A DNA stretch of 64,000 bases from Streptomyces sp. col6 (GTDB lineage Bacteria > Actinomycetota > Actinomycetes > Streptomycetales > Streptomycetaceae): contig NZ_RDBL01000013.1 of the NCBI RefSeq assembly GCF_008042035.1, positions 1,083,540 to 1,147,539 of the forward strand, read 5' to 3'. Below, in pieces: positions 1 through 8,684 of the stretch. Below the pieces are notes generated by a model, which searched no databases, was not told the origin of the DNA, and was given only the letters and a program-made list of their open reading frames with translations. Numbering within the stretch: position 1 is the stretch's first letter; the number at the start of each line of letters is the position of its first letter. A program made the translations under genes and the position numbers.

Positions 1-275
<275 letters not shown>

Positions 276-411
276 TCAGTTGCTCGCGTCCACTGTGTTG
301 TTCCCAGGCCACGAACAGTCGTGCTGGTTGAACAGCGTCATTCAATTAATTGAAAAGTGTGCTTGTTCGCTAAGTGCCGATACTCCGCTTTGTTGCGGAG
401 TGGCCGATAGT

Positions 412-531
412 GTTTCGGTGGTCATTGCGTTAGGGAAACGCCCGGTTACATTCCGAACCCGGAAGCTAAGCCTTTCAGCGCCGATGGTACTGCAGGGGGG
501 ACCCTGTGGGAGAGTAGGACGCCGCCGAACA
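412..531 (+). rRNA. 5S ribosomal RNA
   Basis: A 120-base block starting gtttcggtggtcat and ending gccgccgaac matches the Streptomyces 5S rRNA pattern, including the central cattccgaacccggaagcta segment. The two ends can pair as helix I. It follows the 23S gene in the usual 16S-23S-5S order. Ends are estimated to within a few bases. Confidence 0.95.
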
Positions 532-539
532 ATTTTTGA

Positions 540-588
540 AGGACCCTTGGTCCAGCGTTCAACGCTGGACCAAGGGTCCTTTTGTTTT
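540..588 (+). terminator. rrn operon terminator
   Basis: Perfect inverted repeat with 20-base arms at 540-559 and 561-580, followed by tttgttttt. This is a classical intrinsic terminator with a T-run, which is unusual here because most other terminators in the window lack one. It closes the rRNA operon. Confidence 0.95.
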
Positions 589-658
589 TCCCGAAGCGCG
601 TCGGGTGTCCGGCTGCGCGAGAATGTCTGTAGTACCCCGAATGACAGGAGCCCCACCC

Positions 659-2767
659 ATGTCCACCAACTCTCCCGACGATCGTTCGGAGCGCGAGCCG
701 CGTCGCCGGGACGGCGGTGACCGGGGCGGCTTCGGCGGCGGCCGCGACGACCGTTCGCGCGGCCCGCGCCGCGACAACGACCGCCCCTCGGGTGGCGGTT
801 TCCGTCGCGACGACCGGGACCGTGGTCCGCGTCGCGACGACCGGCCCTCTTCCGCTGGTGGGTTCCGTCGTGATGACCGGGGCGGCAACTCCGGTGGTGC
901 TTTCCGCCGGGACGACCGTGGCGGTGGCTTTGACAACCGTGGTGGTGGGTTCCGTCGTGATGACCGTGCGCCGCGTCGTGATGACGACCGTGGTGGCCGG
1001 CCGGGTGGCTTCGAGCGCCGCGACGACCGCCGCGACGACCGTCGTGACGACCGGCCGCGTGGGCCGCGTCGGGACGACGACAACCGTGGCGGCGGCTTCC
1101 GCCGCGACGACCGCGGCGGCAACTCCGGCGGCGGTTTCCGCCGCGACGACAACCGTGGCGGTTCCTCCGGCGGTGGGTTCCGCCGCGACGACCGGGGCGG
1201 CAACTCCGGTGGTGGCTTCCGTCGGGACGACCGTGGCGGCGGTTTCGACAACCGTGGTGGTGGGTTCCGTCGTGATGACCGTGCGCCGCGTCGTGATGAC
1301 GACCGTGGTGGCCGGCCGGGTGGCTTCGAGCGCCGCGACGACCGCCGCGACGACCGGCCGCGTGGGCCGCGTCGGGACGACGACAACCGTGGCGGCGGCT
1401 TCCGCCGCGACGACCGCGGCGGCAACTCCGGCGGTGGGTTCCGTCGTGACGACAGCCGTGGCGGTTCCTCCGGCGGTGGGTTCCGTCGTGACGACAGCCG
1501 TGGCGGTTCCTCCGGCGGTGGGTTCCGCCGCGACGACAACCGTGGCGGTTCCTCCGGTGGTGGCTTCCGTCGCGATGACCGGCGTGACGACCGGCGTGAC
1601 GACCGTCGCGATGACAACCGTGGCGGTTACAGCGGTGGCGGTCGGCCGGGTGGCTTCGACCGCCGTGACGACCGTGACCGGGACCGTGGTCCCCGTCGCG
1701 ACGACGACCGCGGCGGCCGTTCCGGCGGCTACGGCTCCGACCGGCGTGACGACCGCCGCGACGACCGGCCGCGCGGCCCCCGTCGTGACGACAGCCGTCC
1801 GGCGGGTGGCGGGTTCCGCCGCGACGACCGCGACCGTGACCGGGACCGCGGCCCCCGTCGCGACGACAACCGGGGCGGCGGCTACCGAGGACAGCGGGAC
1901 GACCGTGACCGCGGTGGCTACCGGGGCCGTGACGACCGCGGCGGCCGGCCGGGCGGTTACGAGCGCAGGGACGACCGCGACCGCGAGCCCATCAAGCGGC
2001 TGCCGATCCCGGACGAGGTCACCGGCCACGAGATCGACCCGGACGTCCGCCAGGAGCTGCTGAGCCTGCCGAAGACGCTGGCCGAGGACGTGGCGAGGAA
2101 CCTGGTCATGGTGGCCCGGCTCATCGACGAGGACCCCGAGGAGGCGTACGCGTACTCGCGCATCGCCCTGCGGCTGGCCTCGCGCGTCGCCGCCGTCCGC
2201 GAGGCCGCCGGCTTCGCCGCGTACGCGACCCAGAAGTACGCGGAGGCGCTGGCGGAATTCCGCGCGGCCCGGCGGATGACGGGCTCGGCGGAGCTGTGGC
2301 CGGTCATGGCCGACTGCGAGCGCGGTCTCGGCCGGCCCGAGAAGGCCATGGCGATGGCCGGTGAGCCCGAGGTGCAGAAGCTGGACAAGGCGGGGCAGGT
2401 CGAGATGCGTCTCGTGGCCGCCGGTGCCCGGCGGGACATGGGGCAGATCGACGCTGCCATCGTCACGCTCCAGAGCCCCGAGCTGGCCTCGAACGCCGTG
2501 CACCCATGGACGCCGCGACTGCGCTACGCCTACGCCGACGCGCTGCTCGAAGCGGGCCGCGAGGACGAGGCGCGCGAGTGGTTCGGCAAGGCGCTGGAGG
2601 CCGACAAGGACGGTGCCACCGACGCGTCGGACCGCCTCGCCGAGCTGGACGGGGTCGAGTTCGTCGACGCCCTGGACGAGGACGACGAGCACGCCGAAGC
2701 CCAGGCGCCCGTGGCGGCCGACGAGGACGGCGACGACGCCGACGAGGACGGCAAGTCCCAGGCGTAA
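659..2767 (+). CDS. TPR-like protein with long Arg/Asp/Gly-rich disordered N-terminus
   Basis: The 702-residue protein has two parts. Residues about 1-443 are low-complexity and consist of imperfect repeats of RRDDR, RGG and GGGFRRDD units, rich in Arg, Asp and Gly with almost no other hydrophobics than Phe. Residues about 444-702 are an ordinary globular region with helical TPR-like repeats (for example EEAYAYSRIALRLASR and EAREWFGKALEADKDG) and an acidic Asp/Glu/Ala tail. The globular part corresponds in position and size to M. tuberculosis Rv1691, a TPR protein at the head of the same tlyA-nadK-recN neighbourhood; the tail is an addition. The start ATG at 659 is chosen because caggag lies 8-9 bases upstream and because it is downstream of the rrn terminator; the frame is open further upstream. 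The function is unknown. RGG-type tails often bind RNA, so an RNA-related role is an inference. Confidence 0.85.
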   Translation: MSTNSPDDRSEREPRRRDGGDRGGFGGGRDDRSRGPRRDNDRPSGGGFRRDDRDRGPRRDDRPSSAGGFRRDDRGGNSGGAFRRDDRGGGFDNRGGGFRRDDRAPRRDDDRGGRPGGFERRDDRRDDRRDDRPRGPRRDDDNRGGGFRRDDRGGNSGGGFRRDDNRGGSSGGGFRRDDRGGNSGGGFRRDDRGGGFDNRGGGFRRDDRAPRRDDDRGGRPGGFERRDDRRDDRPRGPRRDDDNRGGGFRRDDRGGNSGGGFRRDDSRGGSSGGGFRRDDSRGGSSGGGFRRDDNRGGSSGGGFRRDDRRDDRRDDRRDDNRGGYSGGGRPGGFDRRDDRDRDRGPRRDDDRGGRSGGYGSDRRDDRRDDRPRGPRRDDSRPAGGGFRRDDRDRDRDRGPRRDDNRGGGYRGQRDDRDRGGYRGRDDRGGRPGGYERRDDRDREPIKRLPIPDEVTGHEIDPDVRQELLSLPKTLAEDVARNLVMVARLIDEDPEEAYAYSRIALRLASRVAAVREAAGFAAYATQKYAEALAEFRAARRMTGSAELWPVMADCERGLGRPEKAMAMAGEPEVQKLDKAGQVEMRLVAAGARRDMGQIDAAIVTLQSPELASNAVHPWTPRLRYAYADALLEAGREDEAREWFGKALEADKDGATDASDRLAELDGVEFVDALDEDDEHAEAQAPVAADEDGDDADEDGKSQA
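740..1980 (+). repeat. imperfect in-frame tandem repeats in the RDD/RGG tail
   Basis: The coding DNA for the disordered tail is made of short in-frame repeats. A 42-base unit (14 residues, ending GGGFRRDD) is repeated in tandem around 1440-1570. A larger block beginning gacaaccgtggtggtggg at 932 recurs at 1247, so the period is 315 bases (105 codons), with one 12-base in-frame gap in the second copy. All length changes are multiples of three, so the frame is preserved. Confidence 0.85.
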
Positions 2768-2775
2768 CGCATGAG

Positions 2776-2810
2776 AAGAGGGCGGCACCCGCATCGGGTG
2801 CCGCCCTCTT
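2776..2810. terminator. bidirectional terminator between convergent genes
   Basis: Perfect 16-base inverted repeat (2776-2791 and 2795-2810) with a 3-base loop. It sits between the TPR gene and the convergent DUF1015 gene and can serve both. Confidence 0.9.
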
Positions 2811-2816
2811 TCGCGT

Positions 2817-4097
2817 TCAGCCCAGCTTCAGGCTGCGCAGCACCAGGCCCGTGGCGGGCTTCGGGCCGAAGGACGTCGACTTGCGGGGCATGGTGACGCC
2901 CTGCCGGGCCAGGTCCCGGACGAGTTCCTCGCGTACCGGGTGCATCAGCACCGCCGTGGAGTGGTGCCGTTCGGCCTGCTCGACGGCGGCCGCGGTGTCG
3001 TGGATGTAGGCGATGTGCGCCGGGTCGTCCGGGATCTCCCACACATGGTCGAGCAGCGCCGAGTGCAGGACCGTCGCGTCGAGGGTGCGCCAGGCCGCCG
3101 GCCGCTCCGCCGGCACCGTGCGGGACAGCAGGGCCTCGTCGGGGCGGTCGACCAGATGGAAGCCCCCGTCGCCGGCGAGCAGGAAGGCGTTGCCCTCGGC
3201 GGCCGCGTCGGCCAGGGCGTCCAGCGCCCGGGGGAGCGGCCCCGCCACCTCGCGTATCCGGAACAGGCCCGCCAGAGCGGCCAGGGCGTCGGCGACCGGC
3301 AGGCCGTGCAGCAGGCGGTGGATGGCGCGGACCCGGAGCGGGTAGCGGGCCGTGTCCACGAGGAGAACGAGGCCGTAGTCCCAGGGGCCCGGGTCCGTGT
3401 GCTCCTGCTGGAGCCGCAGGTAGGTCGCCCAGCGGTGGTGGCCGTCCGCGATCAGCGCCTGGTGACGCAGCAGGTCCGCCTCGATCTCCGCGCGCTCGGC
3501 GGGGTCGGTGACCGCCCACAGCCGGTGGCAGAAACCGTCCTCCGTGGTCGTGTCGAGCAACGGCGGGCGGTCCACGGTCCGTTCGACGACGGCGGTCGCG
3601 CCCGTGGCGGCCTCCCCGTCGCCCCGGTAGGTCAGCAGCAGCGGTTCCAGGTGGGCGGCGGTGGCGCGCATCAGATCGGCCCGGTCCTCGACGACATGCG
3701 CCATGACGTCCTCGTGCGGGAGCACGATGCCCTCGGCGGGCCCGGAGAGCGCGAGGGCGCCGATCACCCCCCGCTGCAGGATGCCGTCGCCGCGTTGCTC
3801 GTACACGTACAGGGAAGGCTCGTCGTCCGGCGCGAGCACGCCCTCGGCGAGCCAGTCGTCCAGGGTGGCGGCGGCCTGTGCGTTGCGGGCGGCGACCGTG
3901 CCGGCCTGCGGAAGGATCAGCCGGACGATGTTGTGCGGGTCCGCCGACTCCAGGTGGTGCAGTCCGTCGGGCCGTACGACCACGTCGTACGGGGGAGAGG
4001 TCACCGCGGCGAGGCTGCCGACCCGCTCGGGGACGTACCGCAGTCCGCGGAACGGAATCAGCCGCAGTCCCCGGTCCGCCGTGCCTGGTGTGTTCAT
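2817..4097 (-). CDS. DUF1015-family protein
   Basis: 426 residues. The N-terminus (LRLIPFRGLRYVPE, then TSPPYDVV, and further on HNIVRLILP) matches the widespread DUF1015 family. The segment ALIADGHHRWATYLRL in the middle, with its invariant-looking DGHHR, is the best signature. Family members are cytoplasmic proteins of unknown biochemical role, sometimes annotated as putative kinases or as associated with serine metabolism, without proof. The ATG at 4097 is the first start giving the conserved N-terminus. The gene is transcribed divergently from the HAD phosphatase with 69 bases between the starts, and ends against the terminator shared with the TPR gene. No membrane segments or signal peptide are visible. 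Confidence 0.85.
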   Translation of the reverse strand: MNTPGTADRGLRLIPFRGLRYVPERVGSLAAVTSPPYDVVVRPDGLHHLESADPHNIVRLILPQAGTVAARNAQAAATLDDWLAEGVLAPDDEPSLYVYEQRGDGILQRGVIGALALSGPAEGIVLPHEDVMAHVVEDRADLMRATAAHLEPLLLTYRGDGEAATGATAVVERTVDRPPLLDTTTEDGFCHRLWAVTDPAERAEIEADLLRHQALIADGHHRWATYLRLQQEHTDPGPWDYGLVLLVDTARYPLRVRAIHRLLHGLPVADALAALAGLFRIREVAGPLPRALDALADAAAEGNAFLLAGDGGFHLVDRPDEALLSRTVPAERPAAWRTLDATVLHSALLDHVWEIPDDPAHIAYIHDTAAAVEQAERHHSTAVLMHPVREELVRDLARQGVTMPRKSTSFGPKPATGLVLRSLKLG

Positions 4098-4166
4098 TTG
4101 TGCATCGTATGTGCGGTACGGGGATGCGCGATGATCGGGGGACAAGCAGCGATAGGAGCGCGGAAC

Positions 4167-5195
4167 ATGAGTGGCACGAGCAGGACCGGCCCGAGCGGCA
4201 GCAGCACCGCGCTGAGCGAGGCGTACGACACAGCGCTGCTCGACCTGGACGGTGTCGTGTACGCGGGCGGGCACGCGATCGACCACGCCGTCGAGGCGCT
4301 GGGCACGGCCCGGGACGGCGGAATGCACCTGGCGTACGTCACCAACAACGCGCTGCGCACCCCGGCCGCGGTGGCCGAGCACCTGACCGAGCTGGGTGTC
4401 CCGGCCGAGCCCGACGACGTGATCACCTCGGCGCAGGCCGTGGCCAGGCTGGTCGCCGACCAGCTGCCGGCCGGGTCGCGGGTGCTGGTCATCGGCGGCG
4501 AGGGACTGCGCGTCGCGCTGCGGGAACGCGGTCTCGAACCCGTCGAGTCGGCGGACGACGACCCGGTCGCGGTGGTGCAGGGGTACGGCGGGCCGGACAT
4601 GGCGTGGGGCCGGTTCGCCGAGGCGTCGTACGCGATCAACCGCGGGCTGCCGTGGTTCGCGTCCAACACCGACCTGACCATTCCGAGTGCCCGGGGGATC
4701 GCGCCGGGCAACGGGGCGGCCGTCGAGGTCGTCCGGATCGCGACCGGCGCCGAGCCGCAGGTCGCCGGGAAGCCGCTCCCGCCGATGCACCGCGAGACCG
4801 TGCTGCGCACCGGGGCCGAACGGCCGCTGGTGGTCGGCGACCGGCTCGACACGGACATCGAGGGGGCGTTCAACGGCGGGGTCGACTCGCTGCTGGTGCT
4901 GACCGGGGTGACCGACGCGGCGCAGCTGGTGACCGCCGTGCCCGAGCACCGGCCGACGTACATCGACGCGGATCTGCGCGGGCTGCTCACCGGACAGCCC
5001 GAGGTCGAGGAGGACGGCGGGGGATTCCGCTGCGGCGGCTGGACGGCGTCCGCCCGGGACGGCCGGCTGGTGCTGGACGGCGACGGCGAACCGCTCGACG
5101 GGCTGCGGGCGCTGTGCGCGGCGGCCTGGTCCCAGGCGGGCGACCATGCCTGTGACCTGGACGCGGAGAAGGCGCTGGCCCGGCTGGGGCTCTGA
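4167..5195 (+). CDS. HAD-superfamily (NagD-like, class IIA) phosphatase
   Basis: 342 residues. HAD motif I is LLDLDGVVYAG (catalytic Asp pair), motif II is in YVTNNAL, the conserved Lys is in AGKPLPP, and motif IV is VGDRLDTDIEG. The long insert between motifs II and III is the C2 cap typical of NagD/p-nitrophenyl phosphatase relatives. It corresponds to Rv1692, placed between the TPR gene and tlyA in mycobacteria and reported there as a glycerol-3-phosphate phosphatase; I recall that activity for the mycobacterial protein and only infer it here. The C-terminal ~70 residues (after the HAD core) form an extra Gly/Trp-containing segment. ATG 4167 is chosen for the ataggagc site 7 bases upstream; the frame extends further upstream but lacks conservation. 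Confidence 0.9.
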   Translation: MSGTSRTGPSGSSTALSEAYDTALLDLDGVVYAGGHAIDHAVEALGTARDGGMHLAYVTNNALRTPAAVAEHLTELGVPAEPDDVITSAQAVARLVADQLPAGSRVLVIGGEGLRVALRERGLEPVESADDDPVAVVQGYGGPDMAWGRFAEASYAINRGLPWFASNTDLTIPSARGIAPGNGAAVEVVRIATGAEPQVAGKPLPPMHRETVLRTGAERPLVVGDRLDTDIEGAFNGGVDSLLVLTGVTDAAQLVTAVPEHRPTYIDADLRGLLTGQPEVEEDGGGFRCGGWTASARDGRLVLDGDGEPLDGLRALCAAAWSQAGDHACDLDAEKALARLGL

Positions 5196-5217
5196 GGCCG
5201 GGGCGCGGGTCAGGGAG

Positions 5218-5236
5218 GGTGGGTAGGCTAACCTAA
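5218..5236 (+). promoter_or_regulatory. iron box (DmdR/DtxR-type operator)
   Basis: The sequence gtaggctaacctaacc just before the transporter start matches the actinobacterial iron-box core; over the 19 bases 5218-5236 it agrees with the consensus TTAGGTTAGGCTCACCTAA at 14 positions by my count. It lies immediately upstream of the GTG at 5241, so iron-loaded DmdR/IdeR-type repressor would block transcription or an mRNA starting very close to the start codon. Confidence 0.8.
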
Positions 5237-5240
5237 CCGG

Positions 5241-6305
5241 GTGTTGGTTGAAAGCCCCCCGGATTCCAGTTCCGGCCCGATAGCCGCGCCGGACAAGGCC
5301 GCCGCTCCCCGCAGGCGTCACGCGGCGAGAGCGGCGGGGCTCCTGGTGGCCGTGGCCGTCCTCGTGCTGGTGTGCCTCGCGTCCATCGGGATCGGCGCCA
5401 AGGCGCTGCCCCTCTCCGACGTGTGGCACGGACTGTTCCACTACGCGGGCAGCGGCGACGACGTCCTCGTACGCAAGGTACGCGTCCCGCGCACCTTGCT
5501 CGGGCTCCTCGTCGGCGCCGCGCTCGGCCTCGCCGGGGCGGTGATGCAGGCGCTGACCCGCAACCCGCTCGCCGAGCCCGGCATCCTCGGTGTCAACGCG
5601 GGGGCCTCGGCCGCCGTCGTCTCCGCCATCAGCTTCTTCGGCGTCACCTCGCTGACCGGCTATGTGTGGTTCGCCTTCGCGGGCGCCGCGATCGTGTCGG
5701 TGGCCGTGTACTTCCTCGGCGGAAGCCGCTCGTCGACCCCGGTGCGGCTCGCGCTCGCCGGGACGGCCGTCACCGCCGCGCTGTACGGATACGTCAACGC
5801 CGTACAGCTGCTGGACTCGGCGGCGCTGGACCGGCTGCGGTTCTGGACGGTCGGCTCGCTGGCCTCCGCGAACACCGAGACCGTCGGCAAGGTGTGGCCG
5901 TTCATCGCGGCGGGCGTCCTGCTGACCGTGTTCATCGCGCGCCCGCTCAACGCCCTGGAGATGGGCGACGACACCGCCAGGTCGCTGGGCGCGAACCTGA
6001 CCCGGACCCGCGTCCTCGCGATGCTCGCCGTCACCCTGCTCTGCGGGGCGGCGACCGCCGCGTGCGGGCCGATCGTCTTCATCGGGCTGATGATCCCGCA
6101 CCTGGTGCGCACCCTCACCGGGCCGGACCTGCGGTGGATCCTGCCGTACGCGGCCGTCCTCTCGCCGGTGCTGCTGCTCGGCGCGGACGTGGTGGGCCGG
6201 GTCATCGCCCGCCCCTCCGAGCTCCAGGTCGGCATCGTCACCGCGCTGATCGGCGGGCCCGTCTTCATCCACCTCGTACGACGCAAGAGGATGTCCCAGC
6301 TGTGA
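5241..6305 (+). CDS. FecCD-family iron-siderophore ABC permease 1
   Basis: 354 residues, strongly hydrophobic after residue 35, with about nine to ten predicted membrane helices. Family hallmarks are RVPRTLLGLLVGAALGLAG, MQALTRNPLAEPGILGVN and GPIVFIGLMIPHLVR. It forms half of the membrane channel of a siderophore importer, with the next gene as the other half. GTG 5241 is the only plausible start upstream of the cytoplasmic leader and lies 4 bases after the iron box, leaving no room for a Shine-Dalgarno site, so the mRNA may be leaderless. The stop overlaps the next start (gtga, 6302-6305). No substrate-binding lipoprotein gene is adjacent. Confidence 0.95.
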   Translation: MLVESPPDSSSGPIAAPDKAAAPRRRHAARAAGLLVAVAVLVLVCLASIGIGAKALPLSDVWHGLFHYAGSGDDVLVRKVRVPRTLLGLLVGAALGLAGAVMQALTRNPLAEPGILGVNAGASAAVVSAISFFGVTSLTGYVWFAFAGAAIVSVAVYFLGGSRSSTPVRLALAGTAVTAALYGYVNAVQLLDSAALDRLRFWTVGSLASANTETVGKVWPFIAAGVLLTVFIARPLNALEMGDDTARSLGANLTRTRVLAMLAVTLLCGAATAACGPIVFIGLMIPHLVRTLTGPDLRWILPYAAVLSPVLLLGADVVGRVIARPSELQVGIVTALIGGPVFIHLVRRKRMSQL

Positions 6306-7375
6306 AGGCCACGACCACGAAGGGGACGGCGCACACCGCCGGTCCGGTGCGGGCCGTCCGGACACCCGGCGGATATTCGTTCCGGATGAACGTGCGGGCC
6401 GCCCTGGTCGTCCTGCTCCTGGCCCTCGTGGCGGCGGCAGCGGCGGTCGTCCTCATCGGCAGCGGCGACTTCTCTATGACGCCCGGCGAGGTGCTGACCA
6501 CGCTCTTCGGCCACGGGACCTTCCAGCAGGAGTTCATCGTCACCGACCTCAGGCTGCCCCGGGTGCTCGTCGGGCTCCTCGTCGGCGGTGCGCTCGGTGC
6601 CGGCGGGGCCGTCTTCCAGACCATCTCCCGCAACCCGCTCGGCAGCCCCGACGTGCTCGGCTTCGGGCAGGGCGCCACGGTCGGCGCGCTCACCGTGATC
6701 GTCCTCTTCCAGGGCGGCGCGGCGGCGGTCTCGGCCGGTGCGGTCATCGGCGGCCTGGTGACCGGTGTCGCGGTCTACCTGCTGGCGTGGAAGCGCGGGG
6801 TGCACGGCTTCCGGCTCGTCCTGGTCGGCATCGGCGCGGCGGCCATGCTGACGGCCGCCACCCAGTACCTGATCACCAAGGCCGACCTGGTCGACGCCAC
6901 GCGTGCCGTGGTCTGGATGACCGGCTCGCTCGACGGCCGGGACTGGGCGCAGGTCTGGCCGCTGCTGGTCGTCTGCGCCGTGCTGCTCCCGCTGGTGTAC
7001 GGGCACGGGCCGGCCCTGCGGGTCATGGAGATGGGCGACGACGCCGCGTACGCGCTCGGGGTGCGCGTCGAACGCACCCGCCTCCTCCTCATGGGCTCCG
7101 CCGTCCTGCTCGTCGCCGTCGCCACGGCCGCCGCCGGGCCGATCGCCTTCGTCTCGCTCAGCGCCCCGCAGCTGGCGCGCCGGCTGACCCGCTCCACCGG
7201 CCCCAATCTGGTGGCCGCGACCTTCATGGGCGCGGCGCTCCTGCTCGTCGCCGACTGGATCGCGCTCGACGCGTTCGGCGACCGGCAGCTGCCCGTCGGC
7301 GTCGTCACCGGCGTGCTCGGCGGCTGCTATCTCGTGTGGCTGCTGGTGACCGAGCGCAAGGCGGGACGCATATGA
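6302..7375 (+). CDS. FecCD-family iron-siderophore ABC permease 2
   Basis: 357 residues, paralogous to the preceding gene: RLPRVLVGLLVGGALGAGG, TISRNPLGSPDVLGFGQ and GPIAFVSLSAPQLARRL line up with the same motifs. It starts with a cytoplasmic leader of about 30 residues followed by the first membrane helix. GTG 6302 overlaps the stop of the first permease by 4 bases, and its own stop overlaps the ATG of the ATPase gene, so the three are translationally coupled. The pair would make a heterodimeric channel of the FepD/FepG type. Confidence 0.95.
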   Translation: MKATTTKGTAHTAGPVRAVRTPGGYSFRMNVRAALVVLLLALVAAAAAVVLIGSGDFSMTPGEVLTTLFGHGTFQQEFIVTDLRLPRVLVGLLVGGALGAGGAVFQTISRNPLGSPDVLGFGQGATVGALTVIVLFQGGAAAVSAGAVIGGLVTGVAVYLLAWKRGVHGFRLVLVGIGAAAMLTAATQYLITKADLVDATRAVVWMTGSLDGRDWAQVWPLLVVCAVLLPLVYGHGPALRVMEMGDDAAYALGVRVERTRLLLMGSAVLLVAVATAAAGPIAFVSLSAPQLARRLTRSTGPNLVAATFMGAALLLVADWIALDAFGDRQLPVGVVTGVLGGCYLVWLLVTERKAGRI

Positions 7376-8256
7376 AGTCCCGCGCCGACGCCCCCTCCCG
7401 ACCGTCCGACCCCCGGAGTACGACCATGCAGCGCCTCACCGCGGACTCGGTGACCCTCGGCTACGACGAGCGGGTGATCGCGGAGAACCTCTCGGTCGAG
7501 ATACCCGACCACTCGTTCACCGTGATCGTCGGCCCCAACGCCTGCGGCAAGTCGACGCTGCTGCGGGCTCTGTCGCGGATGCTGAAGCCGAGCCGGGGCC
7601 AGGTGCTGCTGGACGGGCAGTCGATCCACGGGCTGCCCGCGAAGAAGGTCGCGAAGACGCTGGGCCTGCTGCCGCAGTCCTCGATCGCGCCGGAGGGCAT
7701 CACCGTCGGGGACCTCGTGGCGCGGGGGCGCTATCCGCACCAGGGGCTGCTGCGGCAGTGGTCGCCCGAGGACGAACGCGTCGTCCAGGAGTCGATGGCG
7801 TCCACGGGCGTCGGGGAACTGGCCGATCGCTATGTCGATGAATTGTCCGGCGGTCAGCGGCAGCGCGTCTGGATCGCGATGGCCCTCGCGCAGCAGACGC
7901 CGCTGCTGCTGCTCGACGAGCCGACGACGTACCTCGACATCCAGCACCAGATCGATGTGCTCGACCTGTGTGCCGAGCTGCACGAGACGCAGGGGCGGAC
8001 CCTGGTGGCCGTCCTGCACGACCTGAACCACGCGGCGCGGTACGCGACGCACCTCATCGCGATGCGCGGCGGGGAGGTCGTCGCGGAAGGGGCACCGGGG
8101 GAGATCGTCACCGCGGAGCTGGTGGAGCGGGTGTTCGGGCTGCGGTGTCAGGTGATTCCGGATCCGGAGACGGGGACGCCGTTGGTCGTGCCGGCAGCGC
8201 GGGTGCGCGGGGCGCGCGGGGTCGAAAAGACGTCCGCAAGCGCCGGACGGGCTTGA
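7372..8256 (+). CDS. siderophore ABC transporter ATPase (FepC/FecE type)
   Basis: 294 residues. Walker A is GPNACGKST, the signature is LSGGQRQRVWIAMALAQ, Walker B is LLLLDEPTTYLDI, and the switch His is in AVLHDLNHA. All catalytic residues are present. It energises import by the two upstream permeases. ATG 7372 overlaps the upstream stop (atga), but residues 2-18 look non-conserved and an inner ATG at 7426 has a good ggag site 8 bases ahead, giving a 276-residue protein that begins MQRLTADSVTLGY; either start is possible. Co-transcribed from the iron-boxed promoter. Confidence 0.95.
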   Translation: MKSRADAPSRPSDPRSTTMQRLTADSVTLGYDERVIAENLSVEIPDHSFTVIVGPNACGKSTLLRALSRMLKPSRGQVLLDGQSIHGLPAKKVAKTLGLLPQSSIAPEGITVGDLVARGRYPHQGLLRQWSPEDERVVQESMASTGVGELADRYVDELSGGQRQRVWIAMALAQQTPLLLLDEPTTYLDIQHQIDVLDLCAELHETQGRTLVAVLHDLNHAARYATHLIAMRGGEVVAEGAPGEIVTAELVERVFGLRCQVIPDPETGTPLVVPAARVRGARGVEKTSASAGRA

Positions 8257-8294
8257 GTTTGCCGGCCCTGGTTCGCACGCGGAGCTTGGATTCC

Positions 8295-8642
8295 CTACAG
8301 CAGTGACTTCAGTTTCAGCAGGTCTCTGAAGCCTGCCTCCAGGCGGACACGGCCCGAGGCCCAGGCCTTCGCGAAGTTGAGGTCGCCGTCGACCATGGCG
8401 ACCAGGTCGTCGCCGGTCATTGCGAGGCGGATCTCGGCCTTCTCGCGGGGTGGGCCCTTCAGTGTGTCCAGGACCTGGATGCGGCCGCCGGACAGGCGGC
8501 CGGTGAACGTGATGTCCAGGTCCCTGATGTGGCAGCTCAGCGAGCGGTCCAGGTCGGCGGCGCGGCGCACGTCGCCGTCCGCCCCCGCGAGGTTGTCGGA
8601 AAGTCTGTCGAGTGCGCTGCGGCACTCCGCCATGGTCGCCAT
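8295..8642 (-). CDS. SCP2 sterol-binding-domain protein
   Basis: 115 residues. The pattern DLDITFTGRLSGG, followed by REKAEIRLAMTGDDLVAMVDGDLNFAKAWASG (read here only as family signature segments) and a basic-hydrophobic end, is that of single-domain SCP2-like lipid-binding proteins that many Streptomyces carry beside tlyA. The fold makes a hydrophobic tunnel for fatty-acyl or sterol-like ligands; the natural ligand is unknown. ATG 8642 is preferred over a second ATG three codons in. It runs convergent to the ABC transporter (38 bases apart) and divergent from the small gene at 8685 (42 bases between starts). Confidence 0.85.
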   Translation of the reverse strand: MATMAECRSALDRLSDNLAGADGDVRRAADLDRSLSCHIRDLDITFTGRLSGGRIQVLDTLKGPPREKAEIRLAMTGDDLVAMVDGDLNFAKAWASGRVRLEAGFRDLLKLKSLL

Positions 8643-8684
8643 CGTGATCGACCGTACCCCAGCCCTTCGCGGTAGCGTTTCCGC

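Noticed and set aside
446..2794. Long minus-strand frame of about 780 codons opposite the RDD/RGG gene
   Set aside because: Composed of Val/Thr/Ala repeats that mirror the repeats on the plus strand; it crosses the 5S rRNA and the terminator and has no ribosome binding site or family match.
2817..6365. Extension of the DUF1015 frame upstream to 6365
   Set aside because: The extra codons lie opposite the HAD phosphatase and the permease gene and are low-complexity; the conserved protein begins at 4097.
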